Positions 1-9,820 are shown, numbered from the stretch's first letter. The stretch: DNA of 64,000 bases from Saprospiraceae bacterium (GCA_016722295.1 JADKGL010000037.1:434001-498000); one strand, 5' to 3'. The notes: a model not told the origin generated them from the sequence alone. Numbers and translations are program-made.

Positions 1-172
1 ACACATAAAAGCCAGAAATTAAAACTATTGGCAACCCAACGCTAAACAACCAGTAAAGTGAATAAATAATCCCTTTAATTGGTTGATTATAATCTGCACA
101 AATTGTTCTAAAGCTCTGAAAAGCATAAATGTCAATTCCAATTATCAACAATAAGAATAATCCTTGAAACAT
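1..172 (-). CDS. N-terminal fragment of a metallophosphoesterase-like membrane protein (cut by window edge)
   Basis: An open frame of 57 codons begins at an ATG at 172 and runs off the left edge without a stop. An ATG further upstream at 193 is closed by an immediate TGA, so 172 is the start. The visible part is two hydrophobic segments joined by a short loop, with a stretch IGIDIYAFQSFRTI. This resembles the membrane leader in front of the calcineurin-like domain of Bacteroidota metallophosphoesterases. That assignment rests on remembered family sequence, and no catalytic domain is inside the window. It could be another polytopic membrane protein. It is transcribed in the same direction as the mannosidase upstream of it, 37 bp away. 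Confidence 0.45.
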   Translation of the reverse strand, partial: MFQGLFLLLIIGIDIYAFQSFRTICADYNQPIKGIIYSLYWLFSVGLPIVLISGFYV

Positions 173-209
173 GAGTAATGAACGTCAAACCATCGCGAAG
201 GTTGTTTTC

Positions 210-2711
210 TTACTTTTTATTTAACAATTGATTTAAGCTTAGGTATTTCAACTGATCTATGTCTAAATTATTTTGTCGAGAATAAATATCAATTCGTCTT
301 GTTACACCAGGAAATAAGTCGAAATAGTTGTCCGATAACTTGATATCTTGTATTCCTACTATGGCAAAAGCTTTAACAAAAGTTTTAGAGAATAGAACTA
401 ACTCATAATGAAAATATTGGTCTTTGGAAACTGAATCAACTTGAAGAAGACGCATCTCAACATCTTCATCTTCTAAATTCAATTTCTTATATTTTTCAAA
501 AAAATAACTTGTCAAAACAAGCTCTTTTTCTTTCACTACTAGAAAATGATTTTTAGGCTCCAAATTTTCAAGAATATTCTTTCTATTTAATTGTAAAATA
601 GTAGCAGATGTCGAATTTGAAATCTCAGTTTCAAGATTTTTAGACCAAACTATTTCCCCATTAAATTTTTGGAGTTCAACATTCAAATCCAATTTTTTAC
701 CTTTAAGCTCATCTGTAGTAGCTATGATATTAATCACATTATTATCTTCTTGACATGAAATGATAGTTGGTGCGAACAATCGTTTTGTATAATATTGAAA
801 AGCCTTCCATTGTCCATAATAATCTATGCTGCTCCAACTTATTCCTGGCCAACAATCATTGTATTGCCAATACAAAGTACCCATACAATAAGGTTTCGCC
901 CGTCTATGAGCTAGTATTCCTTTAGCCATCCCTTCTGCTTGTGTAAGTTGACTTAGATAAACCAACTCTTCAAAATTTGATGGCGATGGGAAATCGTGTT
1001 CAATGTACTGTTTAATTAATTTATTGCCTCGTGGATGTTTTTGATGCGAAAGCATCGATTCTGAATATAAATCCATCTCCCCTGGATTCACAAATTTTTC
1101 TATAGAAGACAAATTTGGCAAGGATTGAAATCCAGCTTCACTCATAAATCTTGGCACCCGACTTTCAAATGCCACAAATGGCATTTCGTCATGCCAAATG
1201 CCCCAATCATGTGCATCTCCCTCCGATTGAAATCTTGTGTCGCCTCTTCCAAATAATGGTGATGATTCCCAATAACTAGTTTCGGAAGCATATTGACTTA
1301 CCGTTTGTGGTAAAATATCATTAAAAATCTTCTGATAATCTCGCCATAATCTCTTTTGTGTTGAAGGCAATAAGCCAATCTGCCAACCCCAACGATGCCA
1401 AGCTTCGTTTACTTCATTGTTACCACACCATAATCCAAGGCATGCATATTTTGACAATCGTATTACTTGATCTTCTGCTTCTTGCGCTATTTCCTCTAGA
1501 AACGCTTGATCTCCGGGATACATTCCACAAGCAAACATAAAATCTTGCCACACCACAATACCATACTGATCACAAAGTTCATAAAACTGTTCTGATTCAT
1601 AATTGCCCCCACCCCAAACTCGCAACATATTAAAGTTGCTCTCATGAGCTACTTTAACCAATTCTTCAGTTTTTAAATCCTTGTTAGAATAGACTTGAAA
1701 AATATCATTTGGAATATAATTGGCCCCTTTAGCAAACATGGGAATATCATTTACTTTAAAATAAAATGATTGTCCAAAATTATCTTGCTCAGAAATCAAT
1801 TTAATAATTCGGAACCCTGTACGCCATTCACGAAATGCTTCACTTATTTTTAGTTTGCACATGTAAAGTGCTTGCTTCCCCATCCCATTGGGCCACCATA
1901 ACTCTATATCTTGAATTCTAATAGGTAATCTGATTTCATTTCTACCGACATGAACATCAACTTCAAAACGAAACAAACTATCAGCGATAGAAAATTCTAT
2001 TTCTTGTTTCACAGAATGCTGTGCATGAAGTAGAATAAATAAATCTGCATCTACAATATTCTCATTAATGGATTTTGTAAGTAAAGCAGCTTCCTCCAAA
2101 CGAAAATTCTCATAGCTAACCACTCCAATTTTGCCTACCAAACCCGAAGAAATAAACTTAGGTCCAAAATCCCATCCAAAATGATATTGTGGTTTTCGCA
2201 TTGTTACTTTTTTATCCCCTGGAAGTTTTGTTGCTAACTTATCATACAAAAATGCTGATTGAACCTCTGGAGATTTAATTTTAAATAAAATCTCATTTTT
2301 GCCTATTTTAATAAATGTCTTTATAGGTAAAAAAAATACCCGAAATGCATTTGATGTGGAGCTAACTTTTCTTCCATTGATAAAAATTTCTGCATAAGTA
2401 TCAACTCTTTCAAGATATAAATCAATATATTTTTTAGTAAAATTTTCTTTTGTAATAGTAAATTCAGCTTTAAACTCCCAACTCTCCTTTCCTATCCATT
2501 CTAGTTCTTTCTCCGTCGTTCCTTTGAATGGATCATTAATTAAATTATTCTCAACCAAACCTGTAAAATTGTTGCCAGGTTGAGAAAAACTGTGCCATTT
2601 CACTTCCTTACTGCTCCTAAATTTCCAATTTTCCATTTTCTGACCTCTTACTAGATTCAAAGCTAATAGTACAATAATAAAACACAACTGGTTGCCCCGA
2701 TTTAAAATCAT
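210..2711 (-). CDS. Secreted GH2 beta-mannosidase
   Basis: This 833-residue protein starts with a signal peptide (about residues 1-23) and follows the GH2 beta-mannosidase plan. A jelly-roll sugar-binding domain (about 30-200, with YHFGWDFGP near 176) and an Ig-like domain (about 205-300) precede a TIM barrel from about 310. The barrel shows RVWGGGNYES (364-373), the acid/base region LWCGNNE with Glu433, and FMSEAGFQS with candidate nucleophile Glu525. The later GTLYWQYNDCWPG stretch is typical of the family. It should release terminal beta-1,4-linked mannose from manno-oligosaccharides in the periplasm or outside the cell. Length matches the family (about 800-850). No polysaccharide-utilisation partners (SusC/D) are adjacent. 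A TAnnTTTG-type motif on the minus strand (2716-2723) is only a few bases before the ATG, too close to be convincing as its promoter. Confidence 0.93.
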   Translation of the reverse strand: MILNRGNQLCFIIVLLALNLVRGQKMENWKFRSSKEVKWHSFSQPGNNFTGLVENNLINDPFKGTTEKELEWIGKESWEFKAEFTITKENFTKKYIDLYLERVDTYAEIFINGRKVSSTSNAFRVFFLPIKTFIKIGKNEILFKIKSPEVQSAFLYDKLATKLPGDKKVTMRKPQYHFGWDFGPKFISSGLVGKIGVVSYENFRLEEAALLTKSINENIVDADLFILLHAQHSVKQEIEFSIADSLFRFEVDVHVGRNEIRLPIRIQDIELWWPNGMGKQALYMCKLKISEAFREWRTGFRIIKLISEQDNFGQSFYFKVNDIPMFAKGANYIPNDIFQVYSNKDLKTEELVKVAHESNFNMLRVWGGGNYESEQFYELCDQYGIVVWQDFMFACGMYPGDQAFLEEIAQEAEDQVIRLSKYACLGLWCGNNEVNEAWHRWGWQIGLLPSTQKRLWRDYQKIFNDILPQTVSQYASETSYWESSPLFGRGDTRFQSEGDAHDWGIWHDEMPFVAFESRVPRFMSEAGFQSLPNLSSIEKFVNPGEMDLYSESMLSHQKHPRGNKLIKQYIEHDFPSPSNFEELVYLSQLTQAEGMAKGILAHRRAKPYCMGTLYWQYNDCWPGISWSSIDYYGQWKAFQYYTKRLFAPTIISCQEDNNVINIIATTDELKGKKLDLNVELQKFNGEIVWSKNLETEISNSTSATILQLNRKNILENLEPKNHFLVVKEKELVLTSYFFEKYKKLNLEDEDVEMRLLQVDSVSKDQYFHYELVLFSKTFVKAFAIVGIQDIKLSDNYFDLFPGVTRRIDIYSRQNNLDIDQLKYLSLNQLLNKK

Positions 2712-2788
2712 GGCTCAAATTTAAACCAAAACAAATTAAAATCTATAATTAACTCTAGGGCTTATCATAATTTTAAAAAAACAAATAA

Positions 2789-4492
2789 CTACTTTCCTTC
2801 AGGAAAATAGGTTAATATCATTTCTTTTATGGTATCCATTTCAAAAGGTTTAATCATGACTTCATTTACGCCTCGTGAAATACAATCTCGTTTAATAGAT
2901 TCATTCATGCTTGCTGACATTGCAAAAATGACTACGGAATCATTCGTTTCCCTTATTTTAGTCGCAGTTTCATAACCATCGAGATTTGGCATTTGAAGAT
3001 CTAAAAGAATGATTTGAATATTTGGTACTTTTTGTAATTGACTTAGTACTTCATATCCATCAGTTGCAGTGTGAAAATTAGATTTGGGAAATTCACTATA
3101 TAAAATCTTTTGAATCACCATTAAATTTAATTTATTGTCATCAGCAATAAGGAAATTTAATTGAATTTCGTTTTTTATATTCTGTTTCTGCCCATTAGAT
3201 GTCATTTCTTTAATGTCAGGAGGCAAGTAAGGCATTGTAAAAGTAAAAGTGGATCCTTCATTAATTTTGCTCTCACAGCTAATCGTGCCACCCATTAAAG
3301 TGGCTAGTTTATATGCAATACTAAGACCTAAGCCCGACCCACGTAGATTAGGATTTGATTCTCTCCCTTCTTGGGTGAAATTTTGATATAATTTTTCAAT
3401 AAACTGTTCTTGAATGCCAATCCCTGAATCAGAGACCTTAATTATTATTTGGGAAACATGCAATTTCGCAGTTATTTTTACAAACCCAGAGTTGGTATAT
3501 TTGATCGCATTGTGCATTAAATTATATAATATTTGCGATAATCTTTTTTTATCCGCCACAATCATGTTAGGCAAATTTTTTATGTCATATTCGTAATGTA
3601 AATTTTTCTCAACTGCTAGATTTTCAAGTACTGTAATAATTTCCATCAAAGCTTCAGGAAGATTAAAAGCTTTATTCTCAAGTTCAAATTTGTTTTCTTC
3701 AATTTGTGAAATATCTAAGATGTCATTGACAATTTCAAGCAAATAATTTGAAGATAAACTTAATGATTTGTAGTACATGGGTAGTTCTTCTGTGCTTTGG
3801 TTTTTAAGTAAAAGATTTGATATTCCCTTAATGGTTATCAAAGGTGTTCGCAATTCATGACTCACTTTAGTAAAAAAATCATCCTTGTATTTTTGAGCGC
3901 TTACTAAGTCGGATTGAGCTTTTTCAAGCATTTGATTCTTTTTTGCCAACTCAATAACTACAAGGTGATTGATGAGATTTAGAAAATAAAAACCAATGAA
4001 AAAAAATAAATAGAAAAAAAGTATTTCAATAAGCGAAAATAGGCTTAGTTGATATTCATTGATGAAAAAATGTAAATCGAAAAGATTTTGTAAATAAGTA
4101 AAGATTGCAAATACAGAGATAATAATTGTCCAATATAATACATGCTTTATATCTGCAAATATAAATTCTGTAAATAGGCAGGCTACTAGCCAAAAGTATT
4201 GCGTTGAAGCAAATTCAGGTTGTAGATAAAATACGAAAATTGAATTTGAAATGATGAGAAAAGAAAAAAAATTATTTGAGACAAATTTGGGGATTCTGTT
4301 TCTTGTGTAAAAAAAATAGTAGATGATAACTGAGCATAAAGATAGTAAATTGATTATAAAAGCAGCTGAATAATCAGGAGAGTAATTTGAAATGGTTATA
4401 GCTACAAAGCACCATATCATAAATATTAATATGGTCCTTTTGACTTTAGTTTCGATTAAAATTTGACGCAGTTCTTTTAGCTGATCCGTCAT
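2789..4492 (-). CDS. Hybrid sensor histidine kinase with C-terminal receiver
   Basis: A 567-residue membrane kinase. Residues about 20-175 contain around five hydrophobic segments and no recognisable extracytoplasmic sensor domain. A short coiled linker (about 180-205) leads to the H-box VSHELRTPL with the phospho-accepting His212. The ATPase domain follows, with an N-box (MHNAIKYT), a G1 box (DSGIGI) and a G2 box (GSGLGLSIAYKL). The C-terminal receiver (about 447-567) has the acidic pair IADD, the phospho-acceptor Asp in LLDLQMPNLDGYE (near 500) and the Lys in MIKPF. There is no output domain, so it must pass phosphate to a separate protein or work by interaction. The membrane part most likely senses an intramembrane or membrane-associated cue. 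It starts 27 bp downstream of the ketoacyl synthase gene and is probably cotranscribed with it. Confidence 0.92.
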   Translation of the reverse strand: MTDQLKELRQILIETKVKRTILIFMIWCFVAITISNYSPDYSAAFIINLLSLCSVIIYYFFYTRNRIPKFVSNNFFSFLIISNSIFVFYLQPEFASTQYFWLVACLFTEFIFADIKHVLYWTIIISVFAIFTYLQNLFDLHFFINEYQLSLFSLIEILFFYLFFFIGFYFLNLINHLVVIELAKKNQMLEKAQSDLVSAQKYKDDFFTKVSHELRTPLITIKGISNLLLKNQSTEELPMYYKSLSLSSNYLLEIVNDILDISQIEENKFELENKAFNLPEALMEIITVLENLAVEKNLHYEYDIKNLPNMIVADKKRLSQILYNLMHNAIKYTNSGFVKITAKLHVSQIIIKVSDSGIGIQEQFIEKLYQNFTQEGRESNPNLRGSGLGLSIAYKLATLMGGTISCESKINEGSTFTFTMPYLPPDIKEMTSNGQKQNIKNEIQLNFLIADDNKLNLMVIQKILYSEFPKSNFHTATDGYEVLSQLQKVPNIQIILLDLQMPNLDGYETATKIRETNDSVVIFAMSASMNESIKRDCISRGVNEVMIKPFEMDTIKEMILTYFPEGK

Positions 4493-4519
4493 TCTCTTTC
4501 ATTTAAATAATCAAATTTC

Positions 4520-5581
4520 TCAAAATTCATATAAAAATGCATTGATATTCATACCTGCTCCAACAGAAGCAAAAAGAAGAATATCACCTTCACCCAATAG
4601 GTGATTTTCAATTTTTCTATGAATTAACAAATCAAAAAGTGTCGGTATCGTAGCCACGCTAGAATTTCCCAATTTGTGGATACTCATTGGCATAACATCT
4701 TTTGGAGCAGGAAAGTTGCATAATTTATAAAATCTGTTGATAATTGCTTCATCCATTTTTTCATTGGCCTGATGGATCAATATTTTTTTTATTTTAGAGA
4801 CATCTATATTCGCTTTAACTATACAATTTAGCATGGCTTGAGGCACATATTTCAGGGCAAATTCATATATTTTTCTACCATGCATTTTTAAATACTTTTT
4901 ATGATCTGATCTACTCTTGTCATAGGATTCTCCATTGTAGAGGAAATAGGCTTCATCATATGAATAAGTAGCAGTTTCATGAGATAAAAAACCATTAGCA
5001 GCATCCGCTTGATATTCAATAATTGTAGCCCCAGCTCCATCAGAATAGATCATACTATCACGATCACTTTGATCAACTGTGCGTGATAATGTTTCTGCAC
5101 CTATTACTAGACATCTTTTGGCTATTCCAGCTTTAATGAATGCTGTGGCGTGTATCATTCCCTCTATCCAGCCAGGGCATCCAAATAGCAGATCATAAGC
5201 GACACATTTTGGGTTTTTGATTCGCAAGGCATGTTTTAATCGAGAGGCAAGGCTAGGCAGCATCTCACTTTGAACAGAACCTTCAGTGATGTCGCCAAAA
5301 TTATGCGCAAAAATGATATAGTCAATTTCTTCTCTATCAATATTCGCATGAGAGATTGCTTTTTCAGCTGCAAGAAATGCGATGTCTGAAGTCCTAAGAT
5401 TCGAACTCACATATCTTCTTTCCTTAATGCCTGTAATCTCCTCAAATTTTTGAGCGATTTCAACATTGCTTGATTGAAAGGGACTTCCATCTTCATTGAG
5501 GAATTGATGATTCCCAAAATCCTGATTGCTCACCACAATCTCTGGAATATAACTTCCTGTACCCGAAATAATCAAACCCAT
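4520..5581 (-). CDS. 3-oxoacyl-ACP synthase III family protein (KASIII-like)
   Basis: A 353-residue thiolase-fold condensing enzyme. The triad is visible: Cys135 in LLFGCPGW, His270 in ILIHQANEKMD and Asn306 in KLGNSSVATIP. The substrate-pocket stretch DGAGATIIEY is also present. The sequence is longer than housekeeping FabH (about 320-330), with an extended N-terminal region (residues 15-60), as in FabH-like proteins used for branched, aryl-polyene or other specialised acyl products. It is not next to other fatty-acid genes. It precedes the hybrid kinase on the same strand. It may therefore initiate ordinary fatty acids or make a special acyl chain, and the sequence alone does not decide this. 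Confidence 0.88.
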   Translation of the reverse strand: MGLIISGTGSYIPEIVVSNQDFGNHQFLNEDGSPFQSSNVEIAQKFEEITGIKERRYVSSNLRTSDIAFLAAEKAISHANIDREEIDYIIFAHNFGDITEGSVQSEMLPSLASRLKHALRIKNPKCVAYDLLFGCPGWIEGMIHATAFIKAGIAKRCLVIGAETLSRTVDQSDRDSMIYSDGAGATIIEYQADAANGFLSHETATYSYDEAYFLYNGESYDKSRSDHKKYLKMHGRKIYEFALKYVPQAMLNCIVKANIDVSKIKKILIHQANEKMDEAIINRFYKLCNFPAPKDVMPMSIHKLGNSSVATIPTLFDLLIHRKIENHLLGEGDILLFASVGAGMNINAFLYEF

Positions 5582-5786
5582 TTTCAGATTGATTTAACTG
5601 TTAGAAGTAGCAATATAGTTATGAATAATAACAAAGGTGAAAAATATGATTAGTTTAGGCTCAATTTCAGGCTAATTTGAACAATTTTTGGAATTCTTAA
5701 AAAAGTTAAGGAAAATTGAATTAATTTTTGACTTGCAATGTTATTGGACATATTATTTAAAATTTAAAACAAGCATTTATAGCAAA

Positions 5787-6488
5787 TTGAATAATTCACC
5801 TATCCAAGTTCGAATCGCCACTATTGCAGACACCGGATTCTCACAACTTATTGCAGACGAAATGGAATCCTCCGCCAAGGCACGAGGAACAGGAATAGCT
5901 AAGAGATCGATTGACTATTTGTCGCAAAAAATGGTTGAAGGAAAGGCTGTAATCGCCTTTACATCTGATGGTGAATGGGTAGGGTTTTGTTATATTGAGA
6001 CATGGAGTCATGGACAGTATGTAGCCAACTCTGGTCTTATTGTTGCTCCAAATTTTCGGAAGAGTGGAGTAGCCAAACAAATCAAACAAAAAATATTTGA
6101 GTTGTCTCGAAGCATATATCCAGAAGCAAAGATATTTGGACTTACTACAGGGCTTGCTGTAATGAAAATTAATTCAGACCTAGGATATGAGCCAGTCACT
6201 TATTCAGAATTGACGCAAGATGATAAGTTTTGGGAAGGCTGTAAGAGTTGTGTTAACTTTGATATTCTGATGAGTAAAGAGAGAAAGAATTGCTTGTGTA
6301 CAGCAATGCTATATGATCCCCAAGATCATTATGAGCCAGAAGAGACGAAAAAGCATTTTGAAGAAAAGGCTTCTGTCTATGATAGATTACTTCAGTCTAA
6401 AAGGGGCAAATTTCTAGCGCCATTCGTAAAGTCAGATAAAGAAGGGAATCCAAAAAAATCATTCTTTACCTACTTGTTTAATTTATAA
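5787..6488 (+). CDS. GNAT acyltransferase, first gene of the arginine operon
   Basis: A GNAT-fold N-acyltransferase that sits at the head of arginine operons in many Bacteroidota and is thought to supply the N-acylglutamate that starts the pathway. Conserved stretches include MESSAKARGTGIAKR, WVGFCYIETW, the acetyl-CoA-binding loop FRKSGVAKQIKQK and a C-terminal NCLCTAMLYDP. The frame is open from a TTG at 5688, but similarity to the family (VRIATIAD onward) begins only after residue 40 of that reading, and no ATG lies between. I therefore place the start at the TTG at 5787, giving 233 residues. A lost ATG through an indel is an alternative. argG begins 31 bp later. Whether it transfers acetyl or succinyl groups cannot be read from the sequence. 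Confidence 0.8.
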   Translation: MNNSPIQVRIATIADTGFSQLIADEMESSAKARGTGIAKRSIDYLSQKMVEGKAVIAFTSDGEWVGFCYIETWSHGQYVANSGLIVAPNFRKSGVAKQIKQKIFELSRSIYPEAKIFGLTTGLAVMKINSDLGYEPVTYSELTQDDKFWEGCKSCVNFDILMSKERKNCLCTAMLYDPQDHYEPEETKKHFEEKASVYDRLLQSKRGKFLAPFVKSDKEGNPKKSFFTYLFNL

Positions 6489-6519
6489 AACAAATTTCCA
6501 TTTTAATTCTTATTCATTC

Positions 6520-7716
6520 ATGATGAAAGAAAAACTTGTATTGGGTTTCAGTGGAGGTTTAGATACCACTTATTGCGCAAAATATCTAAGCAAAGATAGA
6601 GATTTTGAAGTTCATACAGTTACAGTGAATACTGGAGGGTTTTCTAGTGAAGAACTGCAACATATCGAGAATCATGCACTTGCGATTGGAGCAGTCTCAC
6701 ATATGAATATTAACGCTGAGAAGGATTATTATGATAGGATAATTAAGTATCTGATCTATGGGAATGTACTTAAGAATAATTCCTACCCGCTTTCTGTCAG
6801 TGCAGAGCGTTTAATTCAAGCTATCCAAATCGCAAAATATGCTAAAAGTATAGGAGCAAAATATATATCTCATGGCAGCACAGGAGCTGGTAATGATCAA
6901 GTGCGTTTCGATTTAATTTTCAATATTTTAATTCCTGAAGCCAATGTCATTACTCCAATTCGGGACTTAAAACTTTCGCGCAATGAGGAAATAGAATACC
7001 TTAAGGCAAATGGCGTTCAGATGAATTTTGAAAAGGCGGCCTATTCAATTAATAAGGGACTTTGGGGAACCAGTGTTGGTGGCATTGAGACATTAAAATC
7101 CAACGGAAAACTTCCTGAACATGCATGGCCAACTCAAGTCACCAAGACAAAGAGCGAAGACTTGATTTTGCATTTTGAAAAAGGAGAGCTAATCGGTGTC
7201 AATAATGAAATTTGTAGAGACCAAGTCACCAAGATAAAATTCTTACAAGATATTGTTGGTCCATTTGGTATCGGACGCGATATACATGTAGGTGATACGA
7301 TTATAGGGATCAAAGGTCGTGTAGGTTTTGAAGCTGCAGCACCTATATTGATCATTAAAGCGCATCACGCATTAGAAAAGCACATCTTAAGTAAATGGCA
7401 GCTACAATGGAAGGATCAATTGTCAAATTTTTATGGCAACTGGTTGCATGAAGGGCAAATATTGGATCCAGTCATGCGGGATATTGAAGCATTTTTATGC
7501 AATAGCCAGAAATTTATTACTGGTAAGGTTTTCGTGACATTGCACCCATATCGATTTGAGATCAATGGTATAGAGTCAGAGTATGACTTGATGAGTTCCA
7601 AGTTTGGATCTTATGGTGAGATGAACAATACTTGGACAGGAGAAGATGTCAAAGGCTTTACTAAAATTTTCGGCAACCAGAATTCTATTATCTATCAAAC
7701 TTATCTAAAAGTATAA
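6520..7716 (+). CDS. argG: Argininosuccinate synthase
   Basis: Joins citrulline and aspartate with ATP to form argininosuccinate, the penultimate step of arginine synthesis. The PP-loop LGFSGGLDTT is at the N-terminus and the conserved HGSTGAGNDQVRFD stretch lies near residue 120. The central ITPIRDLKLSRNEEIEY and the later TGEDVKGFTKIFGN are also family signatures. The length, 398 residues, is normal. Two ATGs (6520, 6523) are possible starts. Only one base is shared with argC downstream (the A of its stop is the A of the argC ATG), indicating translational coupling within the operon. Confidence 0.96.
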   Translation: MMKEKLVLGFSGGLDTTYCAKYLSKDRDFEVHTVTVNTGGFSSEELQHIENHALAIGAVSHMNINAEKDYYDRIIKYLIYGNVLKNNSYPLSVSAERLIQAIQIAKYAKSIGAKYISHGSTGAGNDQVRFDLIFNILIPEANVITPIRDLKLSRNEEIEYLKANGVQMNFEKAAYSINKGLWGTSVGGIETLKSNGKLPEHAWPTQVTKTKSEDLILHFEKGELIGVNNEICRDQVTKIKFLQDIVGPFGIGRDIHVGDTIIGIKGRVGFEAAAPILIIKAHHALEKHILSKWQLQWKDQLSNFYGNWLHEGQILDPVMRDIEAFLCNSQKFITGKVFVTLHPYRFEINGIESEYDLMSSKFGSYGEMNNTWTGEDVKGFTKIFGNQNSIIYQTYLKV

Positions 7717-8702
7717 TGAATTCTAATTTTGCAAAAATCAAAGTTGGGATTATAGGCGCATCAGGATACACTGGTGGTGAATTGTTGAGATTATTACTGA
7801 CTCATCCACATGTAGAAATTCATTGCCTTTTTTCTAGAAAAAACCAAGGTCAAGAAGTAGGAAGAATTCATCCAGATTTATTTTATACACAATTGAAATT
7901 TACTGATGAATTACTATCTGATTGTGATTTACTGTTTCTTTGTGTTCCTCATGGAGAAGCTGCTAAATTTATAGAGGAAAATGTAATTCCAGATAAGGTA
8001 AAAATCATTGACCTGTCCAATGAATTTCGATTGAATTCAAGTTCAAATCTTGGTGCGAGAAAATTTATTTATGGTCTTCCAGAACTTAATCGTGAAGAAA
8101 TAAAACAAGCACATAATATAGCCAATCCTGGATGTTTTGCTACTTGTATCAGTCTTTCATTATTGCCTTTAGCGGCGAGTAAAATATTGCCCACTGTACA
8201 TATTACAGGAATTACAGGATCAACAGGTGCAGGAAATAGCTTGACAGAAAGCGCTCATTTTTCTTGGAGGAATAATAATATTCAAGCCTACAAAACACTT
8301 ACTCATCAGCATAATGCAGAAGTGATCCAATCCTTAGAAAAGCTTCAAGGAAATGTAGAAGGATTTTATTTTATACCTTGGAGAGGAGACTTTACTCGAG
8401 GCATTTTTACAAGCAGTCAAGTGGAATCAAAATTGAGTTTGGCAGAGAATATAGAACTTTTTAAAGCGTATTATAAGGATCATCCATTTGTTCATATTTC
8501 GACAGAGCCTATTCATTTAAAACAAGTGGTCAATACCAATTATTGCATTATTAATTTGGAAAAGCAAGAAGACCAGTTGATCATACATGCTGCAATAGAT
8601 AATCTTATCAAAGGCGCTTCAGGTCAAGCAATCCAAAATATGAATCTAATGTTTGGTTATCCAGAAATGACAGGCTTACAAATCAAATCAAATTATTTTT
8701 AA
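7716..8702 (+). CDS. argC: N-acetyl-gamma-glutamyl-phosphate reductase
   Basis: Reduces N-acyl-glutamyl phosphate to the semialdehyde with NADPH, the third step of the pathway. The Rossmann motif GIIGASGYTGGELLRLL lies at residues 11-27, and the active-site cysteine is Cys140 in IANPGCFATC. The C-terminal half contains the expected IPWRGDFTRGIF stretch. At 328 residues it has the usual length. It is coupled to argG by a one-base overlap and followed by argD after 8 bp. Confidence 0.96.
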   Translation: MNSNFAKIKVGIIGASGYTGGELLRLLLTHPHVEIHCLFSRKNQGQEVGRIHPDLFYTQLKFTDELLSDCDLLFLCVPHGEAAKFIEENVIPDKVKIIDLSNEFRLNSSSNLGARKFIYGLPELNREEIKQAHNIANPGCFATCISLSLLPLAASKILPTVHITGITGSTGAGNSLTESAHFSWRNNNIQAYKTLTHQHNAEVIQSLEKLQGNVEGFYFIPWRGDFTRGIFTSSQVESKLSLAENIELFKAYYKDHPFVHISTEPIHLKQVVNTNYCIINLEKQEDQLIIHAAIDNLIKGASGQAIQNMNLMFGYPEMTGLQIKSNYF

Positions 8703-8710
8703 ATAAATCC

Positions 8711-9820
8711 ATGAGTTTATTTCCAGTATATAGTATAAAAGATATTGAGATCGTCTCTGCAAAGGGAATGCATGTTTATGATAAAAATAGACAAGAATAT
8801 CTTGATCTTTATGGAGGACATGCAGTTATATCCATCGGACATACTCATCCCGAATATGTATCAAATTTAACTTCACAGTTGGATAAAATTGGATTTTATT
8901 CAAACTCGATCAGAATTCCTTTGCAGAATGAATTGGCTGATAAGATTTGTGCAATTTCTGGCAAGAAAGATTACCAATTGTTTCTCTGCAACTCTGGTGC
9001 TGAGGCAAACGAGAATGCTATGAAATTAGCTTCGTTTTACAATGCAAGAAAAAAAGTAATTGCCTTTACCAATGCATTTCATGGACGAACTTCTCTTGCA
9101 GTGGCAGCTACAGACAATCCTAGTATTGTAGCACCAGTAAATGAAACAGAGAATATTGTTTTTTTACCTTTCAATAATGCGGAAGCACTAAAAGAATATT
9201 TTTTACAATATGGTAAAGAAGTTTCATCTGTTATTGTAGAAGGGATACAAGGTGTTGGAGGAATTCGTGAAGCATCTCCACTATTTTTGAAGACGATAAG
9301 AGAACTGTGTACTGCGTACAATGCAATTTATATCGCAGATAGTGTGCAATGTGGTTGTGGAAGATCAGGAAAATATTTTTCACATGATTATGCAGAAGTT
9401 GATGCAGATATCTACACAATGGCAAAGGGAATTGGAAATGGATTTCCCATTGGCGCTATTTTAATTTCTCCTTCTATACATGCGAAACTTGGAATGTTAG
9501 GTACAACGTTTGGTGGAAATCATTTGGCATGTGTAGCAGCAATCACTGTAATTGATGTAATGACAAAGGAAAATTTAATCGCAAATGCGAATTTGATGGG
9601 CAATTATTTAATGCAAGAATTAAAGCAGTTTCCTCAACTAAAAAATGTTAGAGGAAAAGGATTGATGTTAGGATTTGACACTGATGAAGTGCCTCAACTC
9701 AAGAATATCTTACTTGATAAATATCATATCTTTGTTGGAGAGGCAAAACCCAATGTCATCCGTTTGCTTCCTGCATTAACCATTACAAAAAAGAAATCGA
9801 TTATTTTATTTCAATATTAA
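8711..9820 (+). CDS. argD: Acetylornithine aminotransferase (C-terminal frame break)
   Basis: A PLP-dependent class III aminotransferase that converts N-acyl-glutamate semialdehyde to N-acyl-ornithine. Visible are the LDLYGGHAVISIGHTHPEY start, the NSGAEANENAMKLA phosphate-binding region, and YTMAKGIGNGFPIGA with the PLP lysine Lys239. Where most relatives have DEVQ, this one reads DSVQCGCGRSG. As written the frame ends at 9820 with an atypical tail. Adding one A to the A6 run at 9787-9792 gives TITKKEIDYFISILKQELNS and a TAG at 9838-9840, one base before the argF' ATG. That tail fits the family and the tight operon spacing, so the true gene probably ends at 9840. Confidence 0.92.
   Translation: MSLFPVYSIKDIEIVSAKGMHVYDKNRQEYLDLYGGHAVISIGHTHPEYVSNLTSQLDKIGFYSNSIRIPLQNELADKICAISGKKDYQLFLCNSGAEANENAMKLASFYNARKKVIAFTNAFHGRTSLAVAATDNPSIVAPVNETENIVFLPFNNAEALKEYFLQYGKEVSSVIVEGIQGVGGIREASPLFLKTIRELCTAYNAIYIADSVQCGCGRSGKYFSHDYAEVDADIYTMAKGIGNGFPIGAILISPSIHAKLGMLGTTFGGNHLACVAAITVIDVMTKENLIANANLMGNYLMQELKQFPQLKNVRGKGLMLGFDTDEVPQLKNILLDKYHIFVGEAKPNVIRLLPALTITKKKSIILFQY

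Noticed and set aside
2716..2723. TAnnTTTG match before the beta-mannosidase gene
   Set aside because: It sits only a few bases from the ATG and is more likely chance in AT-rich DNA than the true promoter.
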